In this document: piece after piece, positions 1 through 10,193 of the stretch
Position numbering within the stretch: the stretch's first letter is position 1
Layout: every line of letters begins with the position of its first letter
Assembly (NCBI RefSeq): GCF_026914185.1
Contig: NC_070567.1
Location: forward strand, 3,436,001-3,500,000
Reading direction: 5' to 3'
Length of the DNA stretch: 64,000 nucleotides
From: Puccinia triticina
Lineage: Eukaryota; Basidiomycota; Pucciniomycetes; Pucciniales; Pucciniaceae
Notes under the pieces: generated by a model
The model's database searches: none
Told to the model about the DNA's origin: nothing
The model's input: only the letters and a program-made list of their open reading frames with translations
Translations under genes and position numbers: made by a program

Positions 1-2
1 TT

Positions 3-815
3 CCGCAGAGTAAACCCGAGGCGTCTAGCAGCCCAAAGTCACCCGCTCAGAAGGTTCGATTCGAGAGGGCCATTTCCAAGGATCAGCCTCACGCGATCGA
101 AGAGATGATCAAGAAAGTTTCGGACCTTCCGGTCCCAGGAGTTACGGTCAAGGAGCTTCTGGCGATTTCTCCGGCCATGGCGGAGGGCTGGAAGAAGTGG
201 GTGACGAAGAGGCGTGTGGAAGTGGGCACCGAGGAGCTGAGGACGGCTTCGGGCACGTTGTTAGCGGAGGGACCCGACCCAGAAGGCCCAGGCGCGGACT
301 CTCGGCTCTACTCATGTCCCCTGGGTTTTCTGCCCTGCCTGATTGGGGATGAGGAGAGTGCCGCTTCTCCCATGATTGATTCTGGTTCCCAACTGAACCT
401 GATTTCGAATGCGCTGGCTAACAAATTCAATATCAGTCCACGCGTTAATTTTAGCTCGGCGGTTTACGGAATTGGGAATCAGTCCTGCGAATTGATAGGT
501 GTCGCGGAGGATGTGCCGATCCGTGTTGGGCGTACGATTGTCGGATCCTGTCACTTCTGGATCACTCGCGCCGATGGGCCTTTGATATTGGGCCGACCAT
601 TCCTCATTGATTTCGAGGCAACTCTTATCTACTCAGGGCAAGGTGGCGAGAAGATCCTGCTGCCGGATTCCGAGGGGCGGCAGATAGAGCTTTCGTTGTG
701 CGCCACGGATCAAGGGCGGTGGGAGCGTGACTTCCCTGGCAAGGGAAGGAAGGCGGTGTTGTCCCGGATGGCGGTGGTTTGCGACGATCTCGTTGCGGAA
801 CCGCATTTTTTATGA
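3..815 (+). CDS. Ty3/Gypsy retrotransposon gag-pro, 3' part
   Basis: This frame is already open at the window edge (no stop between base 3 and 815), so it is the 3' part of a longer gag-pro gene; the first ATG seen, at 105, is internal. The retropepsin-type aspartic protease is recognisable from the active site D-S-G-S-Q in MIDSGSQLNLIS at about bases 370-410, followed by the hydrophobic flap-side segment PLILGRPFL at about 577-605. In the family this protease cuts the Gag-Pol polyprotein inside the particle. The frame ends with TGA at 813-815, immediately after a T-TTT-TTA heptamer, and the downstream pol frame is -1 relative to it. The upstream gag domain and the 5' LTR lie outside the window. 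Identity as retroelement protease is confident; the clade is not resolved. Confidence 0.85.
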   Translation, partial: PQSKPEASSSPKSPAQKVRFERAISKDQPHAIEEMIKKVSDLPVPGVTVKELLAISPAMAEGWKKWVTKRRVEVGTEELRTASGTLLAEGPDPEGPGADSRLYSCPLGFLPCLIGDEESAASPMIDSGSQLNLISNALANKFNISPRVNFSSAVYGIGNQSCELIGVAEDVPIRVGRTIVGSCHFWITRADGPLILGRPFLIDFEATLIYSGQGGEKILLPDSEGRQIELSLCATDQGRWERDFPGKGRKAVLSRMAVVCDDLVAEPHFL

Positions 816-3800
816 CTTTAGTTAACCCTGACGTCAGCCGAGCTAATGTAGAATCTCGCTCTCGAGCTGCTGGGTTAACTCATCTTCAAGAGATTCACCG
901 GTCGCGCTTTTCTCAATCTCAGTTTTCCTCTTTCCAAGACCGCAAAACCCAAAAACATCAAGAAAATCAATCAAAGCCTAAAAATGTTGTTTCCGATCCA
1001 CTCTCCGATTCGCGAGCGGCTTTCTTTTCTTCAAGATACCATGTACCACCAGTTTCTCAACTCTCCTCGTTTCATAGCAAGATGGCTTCGTTAGGCACTG
1101 AAGGCCAGGACTTTCGGCGGATAAGACCCTTGAGTGTGGAGGCCAGGGCGTTTGCGGAGGAAATGGGTATTGGGCGGAGGTATAGGAGTACAGAAGTAAG
1201 TTCTTTCCATAGATGCACCTCCGGGCTGGATGCCACCTCTCTGTCGAAAACCCTACGATCCGCCACACTCGTGAGCCGCCCCCCATGTTCGATTTCTCCT
1301 TTGGTTCCAGGTGGTTCTCCATACAACCCAACTCGTCTCCGCAACGAGAATAAACTAGATCCTTCTCAATCCCGTCTCCGCAACAAGAATAAACTATCCG
1401 TTCATCAAGATGGTCTCCGTGATGAGTATAAACTATATACGTCTTCAGACGTCCTCCGCAACGAGGGTAAAACTAGACTCCGCGATGAGTTTAAACTCCC
1501 GAGCCTCCGCAACGAGGGAAAACTAAAGATCCTCCGGAATGAGGTGAAACTAGATGGTCATTGGATGGCGGCGGAAGGGGGATTGGTGCAGTTTGGTATT
1601 GGGCGGAGGTATAGGAGTACAGAAGTAAGTTCTCTCCATAGATGCACCTCCGGGCTAGATGCCACTCCGTTGTCGAAAACTCTACCGCGTGCCACACTCG
1701 TGAGCAATGGACGTCCCTCCGGTCTTTCTTTCGCAGACAAAGCGGCGTTTTTGGATGACGACGAGCAGCGCACTTGGTCCCTTTTGGAGCACGGTCTGCG
1801 TTTTTCGGCGCAGAAGGCCCTTCTGGAGGCGTGGTCACGGGGCGAATACCTCACATTTGCGGCCAAATACAAGCCTGTTTCCAAGAAGATCAAACCGGTG
1901 AATCAAGCTATGCCCCAGGGCCTCAATCCTCCCTTACGCCGGCCTCCTCTGTCACGCGATCCGTATCGCGGACTCGCGCGCTCTCTTGCGGGCCCTTTTG
2001 TTCCCCAAGGGCGCGTCACGGAAGAACGCCTGGCTGTGGTCAATTTCGGTCCCGACGGGTGGCTGCGGCCTGACGAGCTTAATCTGATCAAGAACGTCTT
2101 AGCAGAGCGAAACCTAGCGATAGCCTTTACGCCATCGGAGCGCGGTCTCTTAAAAGACTCGTATGGAATGCCATACATCATTCCCGTTGTGGAGCACGCG
2201 CCGTGGCAAAAGAAAAAGATTCCGATCCCTGCGGCCAAGCTAGACGAGTATATCAAGGTCATCCGGGAGCGAGTCGAGACGGGGCTGTATGAACAGTCTA
2301 CCTCCAGCTACACTTCCCCAGTCTTCTGCGTCCTCAAGAGCAACGGCAAACTTCGAGTTGTTCACGATCTCCAGCCCCTAAATAAGGTCACCATTAAGGA
2401 TGCGGGCGTGCCGCCCGCCACAGAAGAGTTTGTAGAGTCTTTTGCGGGACGGGCGTGTTACAGGCTCGGCGATATAATGGGCGGCTACGACGAGCGCGCT
2501 CTGGACCCGATTTCTCGTCCTCTCACAACCTTTGAGACTCCTCTTGGGCGTTTCCAGCTTACGCGCCTCCCTCAAGGGGCCACTAACTCTGTGGCTGTTT
2601 ATCAGGCCCAGATGATGTGGATCCTTCAAGAGGAGATTCCAGATCATGCCGGTATCTTCATAGACGATGGTGGCATCAAGGGCCCCAATTCTGATTATGA
2701 TAATGCGTCTCTCTCTTGGCACCCCGGTATTCGCCGCTTCATCTGGGAATACGCCACGACATTGGAGCGCGTTCTGTTTAGGATTGAGGAGTCAGGACTC
2801 ACTGTCTCCGCCTCAAAGCTTGCTGCTTGCGTGCCAGCGCTTGAGATAGTAGGGCACGTCGTCTGCAAGGAAGGGCGAAGGATGTCTCGAGGAAAGGTCA
2901 ACAAGATCTTAACGTGGCCGACCCCCGTCAACGCGACAGAAATTCGCGGTTTCCTTGGAGTTGTCGTCTACGTTCGTATCTTCATTCCCGCTCTCTCTCA
3001 GCTTTGCCTTCCTCTTCGTCGCCTGACGCGCAAGGACGCCGACTGGATCTGGACGGAGGAGTGTCAAGCGGCTTTCGAAAAACTCAAGTCTATCGTGGGC
3101 AAGGACATCGTCCTTGTCAAGATCAACTACGGCCCTGACGCTGGGAAGATTAAGCTAGCTGTAGATTCTAGTTTTCACGCGACGGGCGCGGTTCTCACGC
3201 AGGAAGACTCAAACGGACTGGATCGGCCAGCCTTGTATGAATCCCTCCTCTTCTCTGATGTCGAATCGCGGTACTCACAGCCCAAACTGGAGCTGTGCGG
3301 CGTGGCGCGGATACTCAAGAAACTCCAGACAATCCTTTGGGGCCAACACTTCGAGCTTCAGGTTGACGCCCACTCTCTCATTGAAATGATCAATGCGCCA
3401 AGTCTGCCTAACGCCCCGATGACGCGCTGGGTGGCCTTCATTCAACTTTTCTCGTTCGATATTGTGCACCGGCCGGGAAAAACATTCCTGATGCCTGATG
3501 GTCTGTCCCGGCGTCCTAAGGGTGAAGATGAGTCGCCTCCTGATTCTGTTTTCGACGAAGAGGAGCCCACGATCAAACCCCTAGGGTTTTGCTTGACAAC
3601 TGCTAACGGTAAATATTCAGGATACCAGCAGGGGTTCTGGCGACAGTTGGAGCGCTACCTGATCGACCTTCGGGCGCCGCATGGGATGGCGACGGAAGAT
3701 TTCAGAGCTCTCAAGCGCAAATCGTCAGAGTTTTTTGCCCACGCGGGGCGCCTCATGAAGAGAGGCTCCCCTTGCCCGCGAATTGTTATCACGATCCCAG

Positions 3801-4891
3801 CAAAGCAGGATGCGGTGCTAGAGCAGCTGCATGAAGGATTAGGTCACCGCGGGGAGACAGAGACGTATCGACGCGTGGCGGAAAGATTTTGGTGGCCCTC
3901 TTTGAAGAAGAGCGTCGCGCTCTGGTGCAAGAGCTGCGAGGCATGCCAGAAGCGCGATTTGCGACGGCCTTTAGAGATCAGAGGACCCACGGGTGAATCA
4001 TCTGTTTTTGGGCGTGTGGCCATGGATGTTGTCCATATCAAAGCCCCTGGCGCTCAATACCTCATCGTGGCCCGTGACGATTTTTCCGGTTGGGTCGAGG
4101 CTAAATTTCTGAATAACCTCAGCTCAGAGGCGGTGGCAACGTTTCTTCACGAGAACTGGACGATGCGCTACGGTTTGGCGCGATCTTATTCGACAGACGG
4201 CGGGTCTGAATTTGGCGGCAAGCTTGCGGAGATGTTGCGCGAACTTCCCGGCCAACATCGCGTCTCTACGCCTTATTACCCAGAAGGTCAAGGGATGGTC
4301 GAGCGCGGCCATGGTCCTCTGAAGGCTGCCCTTGTCAAGCTCGCCGGTGAAAGCGCGAAGAACTGTCGAAAATATCTCCCGCTTGTCTTATTCGCGGATA
4401 GGATTTCAACAAAGCGCACGACGGGGTACTCGCCTTACGAGCTCGTCTTTGGCCAGCGCGCTGTGCTGCCTATCGATCTGGAGATGGAATCCTATCTCGG
4501 AATCGACTGGGACGAAGTTCACAACACGGCCGACCTCCTAGCGGCGCGCTCACGGCAGCTGGAGCGTAGCGAAGAAGTGCGCGACCTGGCGCACCGTAAG
4601 CTGATGAAGTCACGCGAGGAATCCGTCAAGTATTGGGAGGAGAAGAACGCGAGCCGGCTCCGGACGCCTCTCCAGCCTGGCGACATGGTGCTGGCGTACA
4701 ACCGGGCCCTTGAGACACAGTGGGGCAAGCTCTTCGCCAGCCGCTGGAATGGGCCTTTTCGCGTGGTGCGTCAGGTTCCCGGTGGCTCCTATATCTTGGC
4801 GGAACTCGACGGGACCCCCTTGGCGCGGCGTTTTTCAGCAGATCAGGTAAAAAGGTATTTTTCTCGTGGAGGCACAGGAGAACAAAAGTAA
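779..4891 (+). CDS. Ty3/Gypsy Pol (RT, RNase H, integrase)
   Basis: Pol of the same element; translation most likely enters by -1 frameshift at 806-812, because no ATG is needed and the frame overlaps gag-pro by 37 bases. After an unusual linker of about 400 residues (see repeats at 1168-1705), the reverse transcriptase spans about bases 2240-2900, with RLPQGATNS and the catalytic FIDD (usual YxDD) near 2660-2680. RNase H follows (AVDSSFHATGAVL near 3160; DGLSRRP near 3500). The integrase has an HHCC finger (HEGLGHRGE...CKSCEACQKRD, 3830-3960) and D-D-E core residues in VAMDVVH, YSTDGGSEFGG and GQGMVERGH. It converts element RNA into DNA and inserts it. The frame is uninterrupted to TAA at 4889-4891. 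No chromodomain is seen. Confidence 0.9.
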   Translation: MRRSRCGTAFFMTLVNPDVSRANVESRSRAAGLTHLQEIHRSRFSQSQFSSFQDRKTQKHQENQSKPKNVVSDPLSDSRAAFFSSRYHVPPVSQLSSFHSKMASLGTEGQDFRRIRPLSVEARAFAEEMGIGRRYRSTEVSSFHRCTSGLDATSLSKTLRSATLVSRPPCSISPLVPGGSPYNPTRLRNENKLDPSQSRLRNKNKLSVHQDGLRDEYKLYTSSDVLRNEGKTRLRDEFKLPSLRNEGKLKILRNEVKLDGHWMAAEGGLVQFGIGRRYRSTEVSSLHRCTSGLDATPLSKTLPRATLVSNGRPSGLSFADKAAFLDDDEQRTWSLLEHGLRFSAQKALLEAWSRGEYLTFAAKYKPVSKKIKPVNQAMPQGLNPPLRRPPLSRDPYRGLARSLAGPFVPQGRVTEERLAVVNFGPDGWLRPDELNLIKNVLAERNLAIAFTPSERGLLKDSYGMPYIIPVVEHAPWQKKKIPIPAAKLDEYIKVIRERVETGLYEQSTSSYTSPVFCVLKSNGKLRVVHDLQPLNKVTIKDAGVPPATEEFVESFAGRACYRLGDIMGGYDERALDPISRPLTTFETPLGRFQLTRLPQGATNSVAVYQAQMMWILQEEIPDHAGIFIDDGGIKGPNSDYDNASLSWHPGIRRFIWEYATTLERVLFRIEESGLTVSASKLAACVPALEIVGHVVCKEGRRMSRGKVNKILTWPTPVNATEIRGFLGVVVYVRIFIPALSQLCLPLRRLTRKDADWIWTEECQAAFEKLKSIVGKDIVLVKINYGPDAGKIKLAVDSSFHATGAVLTQEDSNGLDRPALYESLLFSDVESRYSQPKLELCGVARILKKLQTILWGQHFELQVDAHSLIEMINAPSLPNAPMTRWVAFIQLFSFDIVHRPGKTFLMPDGLSRRPKGEDESPPDSVFDEEEPTIKPLGFCLTTANGKYSGYQQGFWRQLERYLIDLRAPHGMATEDFRALKRKSSEFFAHAGRLMKRGSPCPRIVITIPAKQDAVLEQLHEGLGHRGETETYRRVAERFWWPSLKKSVALWCKSCEACQKRDLRRPLEIRGPTGESSVFGRVAMDVVHIKAPGAQYLIVARDDFSGWVEAKFLNNLSSEAVATFLHENWTMRYGLARSYSTDGGSEFGGKLAEMLRELPGQHRVSTPYYPEGQGMVERGHGPLKAALVKLAGESAKNCRKYLPLVLFADRISTKRTTGYSPYELVFGQRAVLPIDLEMESYLGIDWDEVHNTADLLAARSRQLERSEEVRDLAHRKLMKSREESVKYWEEKNASRLRTPLQPGDMVLAYNRALETQWGKLFASRWNGPFRVVRQVPGGSYILAELDGTPLARRFSADQVKRYFSRGGTGEQK
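806..812 (+). promoter_or_regulatory. -1 ribosomal frameshift site (T TTT TTA)
   Basis: The heptamer T-TTT-TTA fits the X-XXY-YYZ rule exactly in the gag-pro frame (codons TTT 807-809 and TTA 810-812) and is followed directly by the gag-pro stop TGA. Slipping back one base puts ribosomes in the long pol frame, which continues ATG-ACT-TTA. The same heptamer class drives -1 frameshifting in known retroelements. No stimulatory pseudoknot was worked out. Confidence 0.8.
1168..1276 (+). repeat. Internal copy 1 of the pol-3'-end/LTR-start segment
   Basis: This 109-bp block (from TATTGGGCGGAGG to CACTCGTGAGC) recurs at 1597-1705 with few differences and, more diverged, at 4868-4972, where it straddles the pol stop codon and the start of the putative 3' LTR. 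In frame it encodes IGRRYRSTEVSSFHRCTSGL. Confidence 0.85.
1334..1557 (+). repeat. In-frame minisatellite in pol linker (CTCCGCAACGAGNNTAAACT)
   Basis: About seven degenerate copies of a 25-38 bp unit with core CTCCGCAACGAG..TAAACT. The units stay in the pol frame and encode repeats of the form L-R-N-E-x-K-L. The array sits between the two 109-bp blocks. This linker carries no recognisable retroviral domain. Confidence 0.8.
1597..1705 (+). repeat. Internal copy 2 of the pol-3'-end/LTR-start segment
   Basis: Same length as copy 1 (109 bp) and alignable to it without gaps by eye; encodes IGRRYRSTEVSSLHRCTSGL. Together the two copies bracket the minisatellite. Confidence 0.85.
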
Positions 4892-4972
4892 GTCCTCCCA
4901 ATGTGTGCACCTCCAGGGTATTTCTACCGCTTGTTTTTTTTCGAAACCCTACTTTATGCCACGTTCGTGAGC
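4868..4972 (+). repeat. Polypurine tract and LTR start, source-like copy
   Basis: Starts with the purine-rich GGAGGCACAGGAGAACAAAAG at the end of pol, a plausible polypurine tract, and runs past the stop codon to TTCGTGAGC. It matches the two internal 109-bp blocks, sharing GTAAGT, GCACCTCC, TCGAAA.CCCTAC and CGTGAGC in order. The exact LTR border (possibly TGTGTGCACC at about 4902) cannot be fixed because the 5' LTR is outside the window. Confidence 0.5.
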
Positions 4973-5789
4973 ACCGCGCCGGCCTTTGGTTCCTCCGCAG
5001 TTTCTAGGCTCTTTCCCCCTTTTCTTTGCTTTTTTTCTCTTCCTCGATTAAATTCCCCGACGGCGGACGCGAGCAGTCTAGGGACAGACTGCAAGCGTGG
5101 TGGAGATGTGGTGTGCCGCATGGTACACATGTAGACTCAGTTCAAAGCGTGGCGCGCCGGCGCGCGGCTGGTCGAGGTGCCCTAGGATTCAAGCCTCAAG
5201 ACTCAAGACTCAGCTCCCGTCAAGATCTTCGCGACGCGGCGCGCGTCGCGCCCTCAAGACGAGTTCAGGATCACTCTTCCCTTTGTTTGTTCTGCTTGTG
5301 CTCTCCGGTTGTTGTTTCTTTTTCATGGATCCTCTGTTTTATTTTCCTTTTTCTCTACTGCGCGCTTTGGATGGGTTCAGTGGGGAGGGTTTGGTTTGTT
5401 CTCTCTTTTTGTTTCATGTTGTTTTGTTTGTCTTTGTGCGCGTGCGGGGCGTGATGACGGGTCCGCAGTCCGCTGCGCCTCCCTGAGTCTGAGTTCAGCC
5501 CCGAACTCAGACGAGGGGCGGCATGGAACCTATCTGATCCCAAGTCAGAAAATCCATCAAATCTTATCGTAGATCCCGTTTGGCGCACTCCACGCCCGAT
5601 CCTGAATCTTATTGATCCCACTCGAGCTTCTCTTATCTCCTCTTTTCTCCTCAAACAACAAAACCGCCGACGCGCGCTCAACGCGGTCGTAAAATCTTTC
5701 CCCAACCTCATCGCTCCCTCGATCCTCAGCACCCTAACCGACCAAACAACCCGGAGGGCACTCATCTCGAAAAACACTCTTTCCCTCCA
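4973..5789. other. Probable 3' LTR/tail of the Ty3 element, no gene
   Basis: GC-rich sequence downstream of pol with pyrimidine-rich runs and a short CAAGACTCAAGACTCA tandem near 5195. No coding region is convincing. It most likely holds the 3' LTR of the Ty3 element. It ends where clear copia sequence of the opposite strand begins, near 5790, so the junction marks a deletion or recombination between two elements. Confidence 0.4.
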
Positions 5790-7377
5790 ACAACTGCCGC
5801 CGGCCTAGCACCGGACGGAGTTCCACAACGTCCATATGAATCATCTTGAAAGGTAAAGAAGCTGAAGGGAGAGGGTTGGAGTGTGAGGAACGCTTTATTT
5901 TCGCCATTCTACACACCTCACAAGTTATTGAAGTGCCGGATTTCTCATTTGGTGAGATCTTCATTAATTCAAAAAACTTCTTCAAATAATTATTGGATGG
6001 ATGACCCAGAATGATGTGCCAATCCTTAAGCGCATTGCTTTCGTTGATCAAAAACAAAGTCCTAGACGTGACGACACTAGATCCAGATGAGATGTATAAA
6101 TCACCGGTTTGAGGAAAGCGTTCTATAATTGTCGTACCCATGTACACCAAAAACAATTTGTTTTTGTGTACACAACGAAAACCATGGTCCTCCAGTTGCG
6201 AAACCGAAATGAGATTGCATTTTCTGTCAGGTGCAAGATAAACTGGGAATATATTATACTTCCCGAAACGCATTGATCCAGTATGAGTAATATTTATCGA
6301 GCCTGAATATGTTTGCATAGTTTTGTTGATAGGTTGCAAATTTGACAAAAGGTGAATGTCCGAAACTGTCGACTTTGAAGCACCGGTATCAAGAACTAGC
6401 CAAATGTTTTCATTGTTGATCGGACCAACATGAAACGTATGTTCATCCTCAACAAAAAATCCAGTATCTTCCGCATCGCTGTTTGAGATCTCAGCAACCG
6501 CTTCAGCCACATCCGGATCATCTGATTCGTCAATAGAGTTTAATCTCTGAGTCCGAAGTTTTGTTAAAGATTTGATTAACTGATCCAGTTCTTGATCATT
6601 CAGATTGACGTTCGATTTACTCGTGGAAGTTCTATTCTTTGTTGGAACAATGTTCCTGAACTGCTTATCGACTGCCTTGAATTTGTCTTTGTTCGGACGA
6701 ATAAATGGCTTTGATGAAACAGCATTAACCGCAGCGGTACCAGATTGTTCAGCTCGACTGTGCTCGACACTCATACGAGTAGCCAATTTTTCGAACGTGA
6801 AGGGATCAACATCGTAAAGAGTTCCAACGAGAGAAGTTAATGATTCATCAAAACAAAAACTTTTCAGAAAGAATATTCCCGCCATCGCTGTATTGACTTT
6901 CATATTTGGAGTCGTAACTTGAGCAGATTTTAATGAAGTGTACATAGATTGGAATTTACTAATATGATTGGCAATTGATGTGCCAGGGATGTAGTCAAGA
7001 TGAATGAGTGAATAGAGTTTATCGCCAAGCTTTATCAATGAGCTTTCACCGCATGCGTCCGCCAAGTTCGTCATTGCTTCCGAAAATGTGTCAACAGCCT
7101 GCACAACGGGATATAAATCGGCCGAGACGCATAACTCAAGAAGAGTGTATGCATTTGATGTCTTCTTTCAAAACTTCTTCTCTTTTTTGTGTTCTTCGAG
7201 CCAGACAGGATCGAAAACTTCTTCATCACCCTGTCCAGTAACGAGGTGTTTGAACGATTTATTCCACACCGGCCAATTATTGCGGCGGAGCTTCGTAATC
7301 CGAATTTTATCGCTACGATGATCATTTTCACTTGACGAAGAGTCATTGACTTGAGGCACTACCGGAAGTTCTGCCAT
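5790..7377 (-). pseudogene. Ty1/copia gag-pro-integrase, 3'-truncated
   Basis: Reads leftward from ATG at 7377 (MAELPVVPQ). One in-frame TGA at 7168-7170 splits the Gag part; the frame continues to about 5790 without a further stop. Gag occupies about 7377-6550. The protease signature WLVLDTGASKST lies near 6400, and the GAG-pre-integrase finger (HIILGHPSNNY...CEVCRMAK) near 6030-5900. The integrase core breaks off just after IHMDVVELRPVLG, its first catalytic Asp. Reverse transcriptase, RNase H and the 3' LTR are missing, so the copy cannot be autonomous. The tail 5734-5790 looks unrelated and probably belongs to the neighbouring Ty3 element. Confidence 0.85.
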
Positions 7378-7439
7378 CTTGTTCGTATTTATCTATAAGT
7401 GTTTTCTTATTTTGAGTTCTTATTTTAACTATCAAGTAT

Positions 7440-7453
7440 GACTCTCGCTACCA
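7440..7453 (-). other. Primer binding site of the copia fragment
   Basis: On the minus strand TGGTAGCGAGAGTC follows directly after a CACA LTR end. TGG immediately after the LTR is the normal start of a tRNA-primed PBS. It lies 63 bases upstream of the gag ATG. Confidence 0.6.
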
Positions 7454-8067
7454 TGTGAAAAATGGTAGACAAGTACTTTATTGAAATAGTATTATATTAA
7501 GAACTCAATAAAAGTAATACACTTTGAGAATTGAAAACAATGGTTAGATCTCTTTGAATGTTGAATGATAGTTTGAAAATAAAATAAACGAAAATACCTC
7601 AAAGAAAGAACCAGTGCGAATACAAATCTTGAACAAGGACAACGGGCGACGGCAACAAACACACGGAATTATCACAACAAACTAGTCTGAAGTAACAATT
7701 TAAAAGAAAAGTTAATATAACGATCTTTGATAAAATACGATAATAACATGAAGTAACTACCTGCCCCGAGACTAGATCTAGCTCCTCCTGAGTGCTTAGA
7801 GTCGACGGCGATTGAACTTGATCTTCGATTTGATCGAAGAGGTCCGAAGAAGATTGTCTTCGAGTAGTTTTTTGTAGTCGATGATTGAGTTGATGTGAAT
7901 GTTTGATCGACGAGTAGCGATGAAAGATAGGATAACGGAAAAGAGGAAGGAAGGGGAGGAATAGAGTTGTCGGCGAGTAGAGTGTGGTTGAACAGAGTTT
8001 TTGGGAGCGGAGATTCGAACAGGTGTACATCTTATGCATCAACTATGCATGACGTCATGCATACACA
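7454..8067 (-). repeat. 5' LTR of the copia fragment (proposed limits)
   Basis: The 3' edge (CCATTTTTCACA on the minus strand) is fixed by the PBS. The 5' edge is proposed at TGTGTATGC (8067), because TGTG/CACA then form a 4-bp terminal inverted repeat. TTATATTAAC, a TATA-like box, and CAATAAAG, a polyadenylation-like signal, occur in the right order on the minus strand. There is no second LTR to confirm the limits. Confidence 0.45.
8044..8063. promoter_or_regulatory. 20-bp perfect palindrome with CRE core
   Basis: TATGCATGACGTCATGCATA is perfectly self-complementary. Its centre TGACGTCA is the consensus cAMP-response/ATF-CREB bZIP site. It falls within the U3 end of the proposed LTR, where enhancers of retroelements are expected. 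Confidence 0.6.
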
Positions 8068-10193
8068 TCAAACCTAATGTGCGTTTTAAACTTTGACACC
8101 TTTCACGGTAACCTTTTTTGGTTTCTTCGGGGGGGCTGGCGGTTGATCTTCGGTTCTGTTTCCGTCGAATTTCCCTGGCGAATTTCCCTGGCAATGTTGC
8201 GTTCGGCGTTGAGCGTTGTGTTGCCGGTTCCGTTGTGCTAGCTCCTAGCCGGTACCGGTTGCTCCCCGACTCACTAGGTTTGGGATCTGCCAGGCGCGCC
8301 TCAGCTGCGCACTGCGGTTGCCTCCGCGCGCTTGCCTCGCGGTGGCTCCACTGCCGCTGTCCCTTGGACTCGGCCCACCTCCCGCTGCGCTCCCGGTAAG
8401 CGCACATAAATAGAGCTGGGTTTGGGTGTGCTTGTCCCTCACGCTCCCCCACCTGGACATTTTAAAGCCACGGGGGAGTGTCAATGGCAACGGGGTTTTA
8501 GGGTACTGGTTAGCGGGATTCGCGCCAGCCCTAAGAGAACTGAAAACTTGGGCTTTTGTTCAAATTGCAGGGGAAACCCTTGAACCAAAAGTCCATGAGT
8601 TATTGGTTTTATTAAACTTAAATTATATACTCGTGAGGAAGAGACCAGTAAGCAAATTTTCCTTTTTTCATCAAGCAACCAAAACATCAAGCAACACAAT
8701 AAAAACTAACAACCACTTCCAACAAACCCTATTTTTCTTTTTCTTTCTTTAAATGTACATAGATCATTAAACTCTTGTGCGCGTCCCTCAACCGAACAAA
8801 TCAAGAAAAACTCAAAAACAAAATCACTGCATCTATTGCAGGTATGCTGTCATCACTCGTTTTGTTACACGCCGCTGAAAAAATCTCGCTGAAATCTACG
8901 GAATTTTTCCTGCAGGACAATCAGCAAATAGCACAAGTGGCCAACCGCTGCTGAAAGCGCTAGGCTGAATAGCAAAGCGGGCTCAAACACGCTGCACTTT
9001 AGCTACGCTGCCGCTGCCCGCTAGTTGTTGCAGTGTTGCCCCATGGTACCGGGTCCAAAAGAGCCCCACAGGGTACACAATGTGCTAAAGAAACAAGTCA
9101 ATTTACTTTTGATAAGGAAATACAGTCTGGAGGATTGATTATATGGATCAGTGTTGTAAAGTTCTAGATGGTATCGTGAGTGTATACATGTATCAGTCAT
9201 CTGAAGATTTTGAAAAAGAATAGTAATTTGAACGCATATTGTATACATCCCCGTTTCAAAGGAAGGGGTTTTAAATGCTGCCAAATGTTATTAATCTGTT
9301 AGTTTAATTTTCTCCTAATACTATGCTCTGAACATCTAGTCTTGATTCTTTCTGCATTGTTTTTGGTTTCTGCTATTTGAATGGATGGAACGATTTGATA
9401 TTAATACTGAGAAAAAGAACGGAAGAAGCACAGGAACTAGGATTGAGCAGGCAGATCTAGAATGTTAATGGGATTACGAGTTGTTTTGGGTCATATTTGT
9501 AATTGTCCGTGTGTACAAAGTTCAAAACGAAGTATTCTGCATAAATATTATACGGTATCTTTATTTCAGTCTTTGAAGTGTTCGTCTTGTCGACTCGAAG
9601 GAGTTCAATCTTCAGGTTCTCTGAATGGGCAGACCCGACTATGTTTGACCATATTGCCCTAAGTTTTTTCCCCGCAAAATAATCAATGTTGGTTCCTCAG
9701 GATATTGTGAGTGTGCAGGTGAAAATTAACTCTTACATGAGTAGTGAAACGTTTCACACAACCGTTCCAAGGACAAGGAAATGCTGTAAAAACACATCAG
9801 TTTTTCAGACCAATAAACAATGTAAAAGAGCAGGTGGTAGGTAATCTTACGTCTTTCACCCTATTTATTAAACCCCAAAATGGACAGAAACCATATCAGC
9901 GCGAGAAAATCAACAAAAATTTCGCAAAAAAAAACTTACCGTATGGCTTCTTTCATGAATCTGGAGGGCACTCGGACGGTCAAACGCTCTTAGGCCTTTT
10001 TGAGTGATGACAATCGGAGGTGAAAGCAGTAGCAAACGATGCTTAGTAATAGCCAAGGAGAAAATGAATTAGCTGCAACTCGCACTCACAAGTATTACAC
10101 CTTTATTCCCGCAAATAATTCAATCACATCGACCACAGGACAGAATAATCAGCTTGTGTCGCCAAATTCTATTCCCGATAATTAGGGACTAGA
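8068..10193. other. Gene-free interval
   Basis: No coding region is convincing. About 8860-9030 contains a degenerate cluster of CGCTGCCGCTGCC/GCTACG words similar to the GTAGCG elements elsewhere in the window. The remainder is AT-rich and featureless to me. Confidence 0.5.

Noticed and set aside
5026..5486. Overlapping frames of 129-142 codons after the Ty3 pol
   Set aside because: Low-complexity Phe/Cys/Leu-rich translations of pyrimidine-rich probable LTR sequence.
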